Part shown: piece by piece, positions 37,287 through 45,997 of the stretch | How positions within the stretch are numbered: the first letter of the stretch is position 1 | Layout: each line of letters starts with the position of its first letter | Assembly (NCBI RefSeq): GCF_900217235.1 | Contig: NZ_LT907975.1 | Coordinates: forward strand, 2,765,001 to 2,829,000 | Direction: 5' to 3' | DNA from: Pseudodesulfovibrio profundus | Lineage (GTDB): Bacteria; Desulfobacterota; Desulfovibrionia; Desulfovibrionales; Desulfovibrionaceae | DNA length: 64,000 nt | Notes under the pieces: model-generated | What the model was told of the DNA's origin: nothing | Seen by the model: the letters and a program-made list of their open reading frames with translations, nothing else | Databases searched by the model: none | Position numbers and translations under genes: made by a program

Positions 37287-38771
37287 CTAGTCTTTTTTGA
37301 CGAAACCGTAGGATGCTTCGCGCTTGTTCAGGACCAGTGCCAGAATGAAGGCGACAGGCAACAGGGACCAGCCCAGCAGGATCAGATCCGAAGAGGCGTA
37401 TCCGCCGTACGGGGTGCCGATGTCGGTGACGACGTTCATGATGAAGGTGTAACCGAGGACAGCGACAGTCACCAGCTTCAGGAAGATCTGCCACAGGGAG
37501 CCGACTGTGAAGTCGGAGGTGGCGTTGACGTGCTTGCGGATGTCATCAAGACCGACGACGTAACCCATCAGGATGATTTCCACCAGAGCCATGCCCAGGA
37601 TGCACAGGTTGTTGATGAAGTGGTCGACGATGTCGAGAATCAGCAGGCCGCCGCCAGTGGTGAAGACCAGGGTCATTGCATAACCGAATGCGCAAACCAG
37701 GGTTGCGGTGCGTTTGCGGCTGATGCCGAACTTGTCGATGAAAGAGGAACAGACAGCTTCCACGATGGAAATGTGGGAGCTGAGGCCCGCCATGGTCAGG
37801 CACAGGAAGAACAGGGTGCCGAAGAAGGCGGGTGCGGGCATGGTGTTGATGGCTGCGGGAATGGTGATGAAGGCAAGGCCGACACCGGCACCGGCGACGT
37901 CAGAGACACTCTGGCCGGTAGCCTGGGCCATGTTACCCAGCACGGAGAAGATCATCACACCGGCGAGCAGGGAGAAGCCGCAGTTGATGAACACGGTCAT
38001 GGCCGCGTTGTTGTTGATATCCGATTTCTTGGGCAGGTAGCTGGAGTAGGCCAGCATGATGGCGAAACCGATGGACAGGGAGAAGAAAATCTGTCCGTAA
38101 GCATCGGCCCAGACAGAGAAGTCTGCCAGCTTGGAGAAGTCGGGACGGAACAGGAAGTCGAGGCCGGTTGCAGCGCCGGGGAGATTGACCACGCGGGCGA
38201 TGAGCACCAGCACCAGGATGAACAGCAGCGGGATGAGGACCTTGCAGGCACGCTCGATACCTTTGCGAACACCGGAGGTGATGGCCAGCCAGGTGATACC
38301 CCAGGCAAGGGTGCAGGCGCCGAGGATGGGCCAGCGGATGCCGCCCAGCTCAAAGGGCGATCCGGTCAGTCCCAGATAGTCACCGAAGAAGAATGCCTTT
38401 GGATCGGCTCCCCAGCCCTGATTAAAGGCAAATCCGGTGTAGTTGATGGTCCAGCCGATGACGGCCACATAGTAAATGGAAATGACCAGAGCTACCAGAA
38501 CCTGCATCCAGCCGAGAAATTCGTATTTCGAGCCGAGAGCACGGAATACCTTGGGCGCGGAGCCGCGGTATTTATGTCCCATGCCGAATTCAAGGATCAT
38601 GAAGGGAATACCTGCTGTGAGCAGAGCAAAGATGTATGGGATGAGGAAGGCGCCGCCGCCGTTGTCATACGCCATGTAGGGGAAACGCCAGATGTTTCCC
38701 AGTCCTATCGCGGAGCCAACCGCTGCCAGTACGAAACCGGCACGGGAACCCCATTGTTCACGTTGAGCCAT
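37287..38771 (-). CDS. Sodium-dependent NSS/SNF amino-acid transporter
   Basis: Integral inner-membrane symporter of 494 residues with about twelve hydrophobic segments. The N-terminal REQWGSRAGFVLAAVGSAIGLGNIWRFPY (residues 3-31) is the family signature and holds part of the Na+ and substrate site. It is paired with the MetS peptide gene, so hydrophobic or sulfur amino acids such as methionine or alanine are likely substrates. AGGTGAATC precedes the ATG. Confidence 0.92.
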   Translation of the reverse strand: MAQREQWGSRAGFVLAAVGSAIGLGNIWRFPYMAYDNGGGAFLIPYIFALLTAGIPFMILEFGMGHKYRGSAPKVFRALGSKYEFLGWMQVLVALVISIYYVAVIGWTINYTGFAFNQGWGADPKAFFFGDYLGLTGSPFELGGIRWPILGACTLAWGITWLAITSGVRKGIERACKVLIPLLFILVLVLIARVVNLPGAATGLDFLFRPDFSKLADFSVWADAYGQIFFSLSIGFAIMLAYSSYLPKKSDINNNAAMTVFINCGFSLLAGVMIFSVLGNMAQATGQSVSDVAGAGVGLAFITIPAAINTMPAPAFFGTLFFLCLTMAGLSSHISIVEAVCSSFIDKFGISRKRTATLVCAFGYAMTLVFTTGGGLLILDIVDHFINNLCILGMALVEIILMGYVVGLDDIRKHVNATSDFTVGSLWQIFLKLVTVAVLGYTFIMNVVTDIGTPYGGYASSDLILLGWSLLPVAFILALVLNKREASYGFVKKD

Positions 38772-39227
38772 TATGATTCACCTATTTTAGAAAGTCATTC
38801 CCGCATTTATGCGGGTTCAAGAAAGGACGAGACAGTGATTGTCGAAATATCGTCCACAAACGTGAAAAAGTCGGAAATTTTGACGAAAAAGCAAATTTTC
38901 GGTGACTCTTTCCTGTTTTTCTCCCCAAAAAACGGAATTTTCACTATGTAAAAAAAACGATTTTGTCTACCTCGGAGAACTCTTTGTTTTTGGCAATTCG
39001 CGGGGTTTAGGAAGGGGGGACATGCTAAATTGCCAGTCGTGCCGGGGGTGTGTGCAGGAAAAGATTATTTCATATTTGTAGGAAAATAAATATCTCCATC
39101 TTCCAAAAAACGGAAAACCGAACAAAAATGAGGAAGATGGAGCAAATGCTTCAATATTGAAAATACAGCGCTTTTTTACCACTGATGCAGCCCCGCTGCT
39201 GGGCAGTCGGGGCTGCATCAGTGCATT
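38772..39227. other. Non-coding spacer before the NSS transporter gene
   Basis: This 456-bp stretch is AT-rich in the middle (38860-38960) and has no supported gene. It should hold the promoter of the transporter operon on the minus strand. A small CCCGC/GCGGG hairpin is at 38800-38815, and a 15-bp hairpin closes the left-neighbour gene at 39181-39222. Confidence 0.5.
39181..39222 (-). other. Strong hairpin after the DsrE-like gene, no T-run
   Basis: Perfect 15-bp arms at 39181-39195 and 39208-39222 with a 12-base loop, 5 bp after the stop of the DsrE-like gene. Neither strand has an immediate T-run, so it may protect the mRNA 3' end or act as a Rho-linked barrier rather than a classic terminator. 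Confidence 0.55.
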
Positions 39228-39569
39228 CTAGAATGTAATGATCGTATACCCCTTGTCAGCATACGCAGCCATGGAAGGATGGCCCATCATGTCATCAAGC
39301 AGTGGCAGACCTGCGGTTTCGACTGCTTCTGTTGCTCCCAGCTTGGCTGAACACGCCTTGCACGCGCCGCTGATCAAACCCGCTTCCTTGGCCTTCATGT
39401 ACGGGCCATGAAACGGACAACTTTCCTTTTCCAGTTCACCGATCAGTTTGACCGCTGCTCCCTCAATGACGATCGTCACTTCTTTCCCTTTGCTCTTCAT
39501 ATCCACGGCATTGAGCAGCACATGAACAAAGCACATCAATTCGCCGTTGAACGCATACAAACAAAACAT
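39228..39569 (-). CDS. DsrE-superfamily protein
   Basis: Protein of 113 residues. The order MFCLYAFNGELMCFVHVLLNAVDMKSKG, then VTIVIEGAAVKLIGEL and the ISGACKACSAKLGA segment with two Cys fits the cytosolic DsrE-like group found in sulfate reducers. DsrE proteins carry persulfide sulfur; whether the Cys in CKAC does so here is inferred. It stands alone and is divergent from the aspartoacylase-like gene. Confidence 0.75.
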   Translation of the reverse strand: MFCLYAFNGELMCFVHVLLNAVDMKSKGKEVTIVIEGAAVKLIGELEKESCPFHGPYMKAKEAGLISGACKACSAKLGATEAVETAGLPLLDDMMGHPSMAAYADKGYTIITF

Positions 39570-39875
39570 ATCAACTCCATTGGGTTGGTTACATTACGTG
39601 CCGGCAATGTAGCCGACATGTGAACGTATGTGCAACTGAAAGGGGGCATTCGTTTCGTGTGTTTGTTGAGTGGAATTTGTAACACCCTCAATTGATGCGT
39701 AATATCTTGTTGAAGAAGGCTTTACTATACATCATGGGTTTATTAAAAAGCAGTAGTGATTAAAAGTAGGCAGACGCTGGTTATGGCTATCAAGTTGAAG
39801 AAAACGCCAAGCCAGGTAATGCGAAATTCGGGGTAGGGGGTCGAGAGCATCCCGCCCTGCATAAAGGCAGCTTTC
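39570..39875. other. Divergent promoter region
   Basis: This 306-bp spacer lies between two divergently transcribed genes and has no supported coding sequence. It is AT-rich near 39650-39770. Weak -10-like sequences such as TACTAT (near 39725) are present, but no promoter could be fixed. Confidence 0.45.
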
Positions 39876-40904
39876 ATGAAACGAGCATCTGTTGAGATCG
39901 CGGGGCAGGTTGTTGCTCCCGGCGAGCACAAGACCATCGTCCTCCCTGTTCCGGATACGTCCCTGCGGCAAGGTTCCGGCATGCCTGTTCATGTCTGGCA
40001 TGGACGGCGCGAGGGGCCGAGCCTCTTCATTACGGCCGCCATTCACGGCGACGAACTGAACGGCATTGAGACCGTCCGGCGACTGATCAATCTCAAGCGT
40101 CTCAAATCCATGGCCGGGACACTGTATGCTGTTCCTGTGGTCAATATTTACGGATTCACATCCAACTCGCGCTATTTGCCGGACAGAAGGGATCTTAACC
40201 GCTTTTTCCCGGGAAAAACCGGTGGGTCATTGGCGTCAGAGCTAGCCAACGTCCTGTTCGAAAACGTTGTTGAGCGATGCCAGTACGGTATTGATTTGCA
40301 CACAGGCTCCAACCACAGGAAGAATCTCCCTCATCTACGTGGTAATATGGATGATGAAGTCGTACGCAACATGGCCGAGGCATTTGGGGCTCCTTTAGCT
40401 CTCACTCTGTCAGGGACTGAGGGGACATTACGATATACTGCTGAGGAGCAAGGGGTTAAAATTCTGCTTTTTGAAGCCGGGGAGTCTCTCCGGTTTGACG
40501 AGTTCTCCATCCGCGCTGGTGTTCGGGGTATCACATCTGTCATGGAGCACCTGGGCATGCTGACTCCACGGAAAAAAACAAAGAGAAAGCGAATCCCCAT
40601 GCAGGTGGCTCACGACCGGACATGGTGCAGAGCCAATGCCAGCGGCCTGTTCAAGGCCAAGGTCAAACTGGGCCAGCGAGTCGACAAAGGGGAGCCGTTG
40701 GGAGCGATTCTCGACCCGTATGGCTCACACAGTGCCATTGTCGAGTCCCCGAAAAACGGCGTGGTGATCGGCGTTCAATCCTTGCCAACAGTGTATAAGG
40801 GAGATGCGGTGATGCACATCGCCTGCTTTGAAGCCCTTGCCAAAGCAGAAGCATCCGTGGACAGATTCTCGGAAATCATCATGGACGAGGAATTCATATC
40901 CTGA
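39876..40904 (+). CDS. Succinylglutamate desuccinylase/aspartoacylase family hydrolase
   Basis: Zinc-dependent M14-type deacylase of 342 residues. Zinc ligands are in AAIHGDELNGIE (His and Glu) with a third His in GIDLHTGS. The substrate-binding Asn-Arg is in RRDLNRFFPG. A biotinyl-like C-terminal domain follows (KVKLGQRVDKGEPLGAILDPYG). The acyl substrate is unknown. The ribosome-binding site is weak (AAAGGCAG). The GNAT-nitrilase gene follows 36 bp later, probably co-transcribed. Confidence 0.87.
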   Translation: MKRASVEIAGQVVAPGEHKTIVLPVPDTSLRQGSGMPVHVWHGRREGPSLFITAAIHGDELNGIETVRRLINLKRLKSMAGTLYAVPVVNIYGFTSNSRYLPDRRDLNRFFPGKTGGSLASELANVLFENVVERCQYGIDLHTGSNHRKNLPHLRGNMDDEVVRNMAEAFGAPLALTLSGTEGTLRYTAEEQGVKILLFEAGESLRFDEFSIRAGVRGITSVMEHLGMLTPRKKTKRKRIPMQVAHDRTWCRANASGLFKAKVKLGQRVDKGEPLGAILDPYGSHSAIVESPKNGVVIGVQSLPTVYKGDAVMHIACFEALAKAEASVDRFSEIIMDEEFIS

Positions 40905-40940
40905 TGGGTTTACTTATTAATTTTGATGGAGACAGCTCGC

Positions 40941-42476
40941 ATGACTGAAGAAATTGAGCATAAACTACAAACCCGTCATCTCCGCATGGATGACTATGAT
41001 GAACTGCGCAATATTTACAAGCGGGTCTACAAGGGGATAGACACCCCGTGGACGAGAGAGCAGATAGCGCTGCTGACCAGAATCTTTCCCGAAGGTCAGG
41101 TCTGCATCGAGGACAATGGCGTTCCCATAGCGATTGCACTGTCCATCGTCGTCGATTTCAGCCTGATCGGCGAGCAGCATACCTATGACCGGATCATCAG
41201 TAACGGTACCTTCAAATCCCATGATCCCGAGGGAGACTACCTCTACGGGATAGAGGTCTTTGTGGACCCGGAGTACCATGGGATGCGACTTGGCCGTCGA
41301 TTGTACGATGCCAGAAAGGAGATTGCCGAGAACCTCAATCTCAAGGGCATTTTGCTGGGCGGTCGAATTCCCGGCTATCATAACGTATCAAGCGAAATGA
41401 CCCCGCAGGAGTATATCCTCAAGGTCAAGAACCGTGAGATATACGACCCGGTGCTCACCTTCCAGATTTCCAACGACTTTCATGTCCGCAATCTGCTGGA
41501 TGATTACTGGCCCGGCGACCACCACTCGAAAGGCAATGCCGTACTGCTGGAATGGGTGAACATCTACTACCAGAAGAAAACTCGACTGGTGGGGCGTACC
41601 AAATCCATTGCCCGCCTCAGTGTTGTCCAGTGGGAGATGCGTCGATTCCAATCGTTTGAAGAGTTCATGCAGCAGGTGGAGTTCTTCATTGATACGGTCA
41701 GCGCATACCAGTCGGATATCATCCTTTTCCCCGAGCTGCTCAATGCGCCTCTCATCAGCATGTACGATGACAAGTCCCCAGCAGATGCCATGCGGCTGTT
41801 GTCGGAACACACCGAAGGCATGCGTCAGGCCATGACCGAAATGGCTCTCAGCTACAATATCAACATCATCACCGGCAGTGTTCCCCAGATTCAGGAGGAC
41901 GGTACGCTTCAGAACGTCAGCTTCCTGTGTCGGCGTGACGGTACCTGGGATAGTCAGACCAAGCTGCACATCACGCCGGAGGAAGACGCACACTGGGGCT
42001 TCACCGGTGGCAACGAGCTGAAAGTTTTTGATACCGATGTCGGCAAGATCGGCGTGCTGATCTGCTATGACGTGGAATTCCCGGAATTGGCGCGACTGCA
42101 AACAATGCAGGGCATGAAAATGTTGTTTGTTCCCTTCTGGACGGACACAAAAAACGGCTACCTCCGTGTGCGCCGCTGCGCTCAGGCCCGAGCCATCGAA
42201 AACGAGTGTTTTGTCGCTATCTCCGGCAGTGTCGGCAACATCCCCAAAGTGGAAACCATGGGCATCCAATACTCCCAGTCCGCCATTTTCACCCCATCCG
42301 ACTTTGCCTTCCCCCACGATGCCATCGCCTCGGAGGTGACCCCGGGCATCGAAACCACCCTCATCACCGACGTCGACCTCGACCTGCTCAAGGAACTCCG
42401 CTCCCAGGGAAGCGTCCGCAACATGGACAGCCGAAGGACCGACTTATATGAATTGAGGTGGAAAGGCGGGAAGTAG
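40941..42476 (+). CDS. GNAT acetyltransferase-nitrilase fusion protein
   Basis: Two-domain cytoplasmic enzyme of 511 residues. Residues 10-190 form a GNAT domain with an acetyl-CoA loop (GMRLGRRLYDARKEIA). From about residue 215 a carbon-nitrogen hydrolase follows with the Glu in ILFPELL, Lys in SQTKLHITPEE and Cys in VLICYDVEFPELAR. This fusion is known in many bacteria; its substrate is not. The ATG at 40941 is preferred because GGAG is 9 bp upstream; 40926 is the alternative. Confidence 0.88.
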   Translation: MTEEIEHKLQTRHLRMDDYDELRNIYKRVYKGIDTPWTREQIALLTRIFPEGQVCIEDNGVPIAIALSIVVDFSLIGEQHTYDRIISNGTFKSHDPEGDYLYGIEVFVDPEYHGMRLGRRLYDARKEIAENLNLKGILLGGRIPGYHNVSSEMTPQEYILKVKNREIYDPVLTFQISNDFHVRNLLDDYWPGDHHSKGNAVLLEWVNIYYQKKTRLVGRTKSIARLSVVQWEMRRFQSFEEFMQQVEFFIDTVSAYQSDIILFPELLNAPLISMYDDKSPADAMRLLSEHTEGMRQAMTEMALSYNINIITGSVPQIQEDGTLQNVSFLCRRDGTWDSQTKLHITPEEDAHWGFTGGNELKVFDTDVGKIGVLICYDVEFPELARLQTMQGMKMLFVPFWTDTKNGYLRVRRCAQARAIENECFVAISGSVGNIPKVETMGIQYSQSAIFTPSDFAFPHDAIASEVTPGIETTLITDVDLDLLKELRSQGSVRNMDSRRTDLYELRWKGGK

Positions 42477-42537
42477 AGTCAGGGGCTGTCGTCACACTCC
42501 CCTTAGATTTCTCCGACGGACATACACTTGTCAGGAA

Positions 42538-42575
42538 ACAAAAAAGAGACTTCAGATAATAATCTGAAGTCTCTT
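42538..42575 (-). terminator. Displaced terminator of the tRNA-Pro gene
   Basis: Perfect 13-bp stem (42545-42557 and 42562-42574). Read on the minus strand it is followed by TTTTTT. It lies 11 bp beyond the left copy of the tRNA 3' end, where a terminator would be if the tRNA were whole. The tRNA itself is now 9 kb away, so this looks like its original terminator cut off by integration. Confidence 0.75.
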
Positions 42576-42585
42576 ATTCTATCCG

Positions 42586-42607
42586 TGGTCGGGGCAGAGA
42601 GATTTGA
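42586..42607. repeat. attL: copy of the tRNA-Pro 3' end
   Basis: A 22-bp exact copy of 51629-51650, starting TGGTCGGGGC and ending AGATTTGA. It reproduces the tRNA 3' end (acceptor stem, CCA and part of the T arm) and then diverges. It marks the left edge of the integrated element. Confidence 0.9.
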
Positions 42608-42717
42608 TTATTCAATGTATAAAGTCCTTCTATCTCAGTTGTTTATCGTTTGTCTTCGATTGTCCATTGTACCACTCCTCTGTACCAGTTTCAAGAGGCT
42701 TAATTCGTATGATTTTG

Positions 42718-42936
42718 TCACTCAACTAGGTCAGCCAAAGCAAGTACCTCTTTTACATACTTCCTTTGTATGGCTTCTAGCTCTGATTCTAAAGCAAGGA
42801 ACTTATCTCTTTGTGCTTGATTCAGATCATCCCATTCTAACATGAGAATCTCTTTACCTCCCTTTGTGATCTGAGCGTGATATGGGCTTGTCAGGCTCAA
42901 GAATGAGTAATCTTTTTTGTCGAGGTCCATTTCCAT
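42718..42936 (-). CDS. Small hypothetical protein of the element
   Basis: A 72-residue acidic protein, not recognised. It is preceded by an excellent AGGAGG at the right distance from the ATG, which supports a real gene. The C-terminal half (RDKFLALESELEAIQRKYVKEVLALADL) should form a helix with coiled-coil character. It is the first element gene inside attL and points outward toward it. Confidence 0.65.
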   Translation of the reverse strand: MEMDLDKKDYSFLSLTSPYHAQITKGGKEILMLEWDDLNQAQRDKFLALESELEAIQRKYVKEVLALADLVE

Positions 42937-43983
42937 TTGCAGTTTCCTCCTATTTAGAATTTATGAGAAGAGGAGTGCATATCATAGAGGTAAAATTGTG
43001 CAATATTAAATAGTTAGTTTCAGTTTCCGAACCGATACCTCGATTGTTTGATTAGGCCAACGTAGTATTCATGGTTTTCATATAGCCATTTCAGTCTTCT
43101 TGATTGTATTGTCGTGTTGGACAATGATTACTACCTTGAAATTCGCTCAGAAATGGCCCTAGAACGAATCCTAATTCTTTTCATGACACATTGCCTAGGT
43201 TTAACCACTAAATACGCTCACAGGCTAAATATGGAAGATTCCACTCCCCACCGCACCGCCGCGCCCAATCTGTGTAGTGGAGATACCATTGGTTTACTGT
43301 CCTTTGGTTGATACCCTCTCTTTTTGATACCTGTCCTAGATAGTAGAAATTACTATTGACCTTTTTAGATTCATCTGCTATACTATCTTATTTCTATATA
43401 TTACTATAGTATCTATTATAAGACTATTACAAGGAATAGGAATATACTGAGTATACCTAAATATAAATATACCCAGTATATCCTAATAGAGATTCATTCA
43501 TTATCTCCCAATCATTGAATGGAAGGTATTACGCCTCGGTTTATTCCCCCTTTTTACTCTTTGTTGTCTCATTTCTTTAGTTCATAAGGAGGGGGGTACT
43601 TAGGTATTTCTTGAAAGGGTTAAACGTTTAACCTTTTGCTAGATGAAAAATTGAGAAAATTTTGTGTCAGGGTATGTAGTATACTCGTACCTATTCTATT
43701 CCCCCCATTAGCCTCTTCCCTTTGCTCTCCTGAAAATCATTTGTTTTACTGTTGATACCTTCCAACTGTTTCGGGCCTCGACATAGTAGTACAGATGCTC
43801 CGCAAGTCTTTCTTATTTAAGTTTACCCTAAAGTGACACATCGTGTGTGGCTGTGAGGCTAGCAATGCTGTTCTCATTAGGGTCCTTTTTGTATTTGTTG
43901 ACACGATTCTGTTTTGAGACTAGAGTCTATTGTTACACGACATGGGCAATGTAACCATAGTTTCAATCCGCAGGAGTGTCTAA
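42937..43983. other. 1-kb AT-rich, repeat-rich non-coding region
   Basis: No gene is supported; a 65-codon reading at 43114 starts at TTG without a ribosome-binding site. The stretch holds an imperfect 16-17-bp inverted repeat (43439-43455 and 43468-43483). It also has an AT block CTATATATTACTATAG (43394-43409) that recurs near 44687-44704, and the first copy of the G-run/palindrome block. This could be a replication origin, a recombinase site cluster or a regulatory region. Confidence 0.5.
43591..43633. repeat. Repeat block copy 1: G-run, TACTTAGGT, palindrome
   Basis: GGGGGGTACTTAGGT (43591-43605), 12 bases, then the 16-bp perfect palindrome GGTTAAACGTTTAACC (43618-43633). The same block with the same spacing recurs at 44579-44621, on the other side of the recombinase gene. 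Confidence 0.85.
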
Positions 43984-44544
43984 ATGGGTAAGCAGATCGG
44001 ATACATTAGAGTAAGTACAGTAGACCAGAACACAGACCGCCAGTTGGATGGTGTGGACCTCGACAAAGTATATGAAGAAAAGATCAGCGGTTCGACTATC
44101 AATAGGCCAGAACTGCAAAAGTGCCTCGACTACCTACGGGATGGGGATACACTCCACGTACACAGTATGGACCGTCTTGCTCGTAGCATGAGAGATATTG
44201 AGGATATGGTGGAAGATTTAACCAAGAAAGGTATCAATGTACGATTCCATAAAGAGGGATGGACGTTCTCAGCAGGGGGTATGGATGCTACCCAGACTCT
44301 TTTGTTCCAGATGCTTGGTGCAGTCTCACAGTTTGAGCGTTCAATCATAAGGGAAAGACAGGCTGAAGGAATCGCGAAGGCTAAGAAGGCAGGCAAATAC
44401 AAGGGACGTAAGCCAAAACTCTCAAAGGAACAAGTAGATGAACTCTGTCAAAGGGTTGCTTCTGGGGATGAAAAGAAGGTTTTAGCGTCTGAGTTTGGTA
44501 TCAGTCGTCAAACGCTTTACAGATTGGTTGCTGAGAAAGGTTAA
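43984..44544 (+). CDS. Serine recombinase, resolvase/invertase type
   Basis: A 186-residue site-specific recombinase. The catalytic Ser is in GYIRVSTVDQNTDRQL near residue 11. The MDRLARSMRDIEDMV and ERSIIRERQAEGIAKAKKAGKYKGRK segments are conserved. A C-terminal HTH (SEFGISRQTLYRLV) binds DNA. Size and order match Tn3-type resolvases and Hin-type invertases. AGGAG precedes the ATG. The stop codon lies inside a copy of the flanking palindrome (44539-44554). Confidence 0.93.
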   Translation: MGKQIGYIRVSTVDQNTDRQLDGVDLDKVYEEKISGSTINRPELQKCLDYLRDGDTLHVHSMDRLARSMRDIEDMVEDLTKKGINVRFHKEGWTFSAGGMDATQTLLFQMLGAVSQFERSIIRERQAEGIAKAKKAGKYKGRKPKLSKEQVDELCQRVASGDEKKVLASEFGISRQTLYRLVAEKG

Positions 44545-44554
44545 ACATTTAACC
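44539..44554. repeat. Third palindrome copy at the recombinase stop
   Basis: GGTTAAACATTTAACC, one base away from the perfect palindrome at 43618. It overlaps the recombinase stop codon (44542-44544). Confidence 0.8.
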
Positions 44555-44578
44555 CATGACCATGGAAAACCCATGTAG

Positions 44579-44621
44579 GGGGGGTACTTAGGTTTATTGC
44601 TAAATGGTTAAATGTTTAACC
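44579..44621. repeat. Repeat block copy 2: G-run, TACTTAGGT, palindrome
   Basis: GGGGGGTACTTAGGT (44579-44593), 12 unrelated bases, then GGTTAAATGTTTAACC (44606-44621). The organisation is identical to copy 1, 988 bp to the left, with the recombinase gene between them. Confidence 0.85.
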
Positions 44622-44834
44622 TTTGTGAGACTCTCCTAACAAGGTGCTCCATCAGCATGGATAGAAGGGCGAAGCCCCTCCCCTTACTATATATATTACT
44701 ATAGGCTTACTGTATACACTCTCTATATACTATTATATTAATATATACCTCATTAATAAAGAATACACAGAAGTGGCCTCGGAAAACTGGACCACTCGAT
44801 AAGGTGGACATAAACTGCCCGAAGGAGGCAATTC

Positions 44835-45119
44835 ATGTCCAAGACGAGAAAACGTTTCAGCGCGGAATTCAAAGCCCGAGTCGCCCTGGATGCCCTGTCC
44901 GGGGAACACACCCTGTCGGAACTCGCCAGCAAGTACGGCGTACACCCCAATCAGGTTTCCCAGTGGAAGAAGCAGGCCAAGGAAGGGATCGTGGCGTCCT
45001 TTTCAGGCAAGGCCGTCGGCCGTCAGGATAACGGGGCCCAGATCAAGGAGCTTCACGCCAAGATTGGCCAGCTCACGGTGGAGAAGGATTTTTTGCAACA
45101 AGCCTTCGCCAAAATTTGA
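44835..45119 (+). CDS. IS3-family OrfA (HTH protein)
   Basis: A 94-residue DNA-binding protein with the HTH_Tnp_1 pattern: KRFSAEFKARVALDALSG, then LSELASKYGVHPNQVSQWKKQ. A C-terminal leucine-zipper-like helix follows (IKELHAKIGQLTVEKDFLQQ). AAGGAGG precedes the ATG. OrfA recognises the IS ends and joins OrfB in the transposase. Confidence 0.93.
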   Translation: MSKTRKRFSAEFKARVALDALSGEHTLSELASKYGVHPNQVSQWKKQAKEGIVASFSGKAVGRQDNGAQIKELHAKIGQLTVEKDFLQQAFAKI

Positions 45120-45997
45120 GCTGTGAGCGAAGGCGAGAGGTGGTCGACAAGACTCACCCCGAGCTCAGTATCCGGCGGCAATGCCGAATTCTCAAGCTGT
45201 ACCGATCGACGTACTACTACGAACCGATCGGCGAATCTCCGGCCAACCTGGCCCTTATGCGCCGAATCGATGAGTTGTTTATGGAGCTGCCGTTTTTCGG
45301 TTCCAGACAGATGCGTAATACCCTACGAGACGAAGGGCAAAGGGTCGGTCGTGAACGGGTACGACGTCTGATGCGTAAAATGGGCCTGATGGCGATTTAC
45401 CAAAAGCCAAAGACAAGCCATCCGCATCCGCAACATAAGACGTATCCGTATTTGCTGCGGCACAAGGCGATTACGAAGCCCAATCAGGTTTGGTGTGCCG
45501 ACATCACGTATATCCCCATGACACGCGGCTTCTTATACCTTGTGGCGGTCATGGACTGGCACAGTCGGGCCGTCCTGTCGTGGAGGCTCTCAAACACGAT
45601 GGATGCTGATTTCTGCGTGTCTGCCTTGGAAGAAGCCCTGAATCGTTATGGGGTGCCGGAAATCTTCAACACCGACCAGGGATCACAGTTCACCAGCTAC
45701 GAGTTCACACGGACGCTCAGAGAGGCTGGAATTCGTATCTCCATGGACGGTCGAGGCCGATGGATGGATAATGTGATGATCGAGCGTCTGTGGCGTTCGT
45801 TGAAATATGAATGTGCTTACCTGCGTGAGATGGGAACCGGAAGCGAACTGCGGCAAGCCTTGGCTTGGTGGTTCGATTTCTACAACAATCGACGTCCGCA
45901 TTTTGCTTTTGACGGCAAGAAGCCGATGGAGATATATCAGAACCGTTCCAGGCCAGAGGGGGTACCCCCTCTGGCCTGGAACGAAAGAGCGGCGTAG
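45116..45997 (+). CDS. IS3-family OrfB (integrase-core transposase)
   Basis: A 293-residue catalytic part with an HTH_21 segment (residues 35-90) and an rve DDE core: first Asp in VWCADITYIP, second in FNTDQGSQFTS, Glu in RLWRSLKYE. It lies in the -1 frame relative to orfA and overlaps its stop as TTGA. It is made either by frameshifting or by coupled start at TTG. The frame is uninterrupted. Confidence 0.93.
   Translation: MSCERRREVVDKTHPELSIRRQCRILKLYRSTYYYEPIGESPANLALMRRIDELFMELPFFGSRQMRNTLRDEGQRVGRERVRRLMRKMGLMAIYQKPKTSHPHPQHKTYPYLLRHKAITKPNQVWCADITYIPMTRGFLYLVAVMDWHSRAVLSWRLSNTMDADFCVSALEEALNRYGVPEIFNTDQGSQFTSYEFTRTLREAGIRISMDGRGRWMDNVMIERLWRSLKYECAYLREMGTGSELRQALAWWFDFYNNRRPHFAFDGKKPMEIYQNRSRPEGVPPLAWNERAA

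Noticed and set aside
37117-37494. 125-codon minus-strand reading over metS
   Set aside because: Wrong frame: it covers the end of the transporter gene, metS and the terminator. The MetS frame has the ribosome-binding site and family match.
42586-42607. A second tRNA gene at the left edge
   Set aside because: Only the 3' acceptor and part of the T arm are present; it is an attachment-site copy.
42528-42845. A 105-codon plus-strand reading over attL
   Set aside because: It reads through a terminator hairpin and a tRNA fragment, starts at TTG without a ribosome-binding site, and overlaps a better gene on the minus strand.
43114-43311. 65-codon reading in the AT-rich zone
   Set aside because: TTG start, no ribosome-binding site, and no recognisable sequence.
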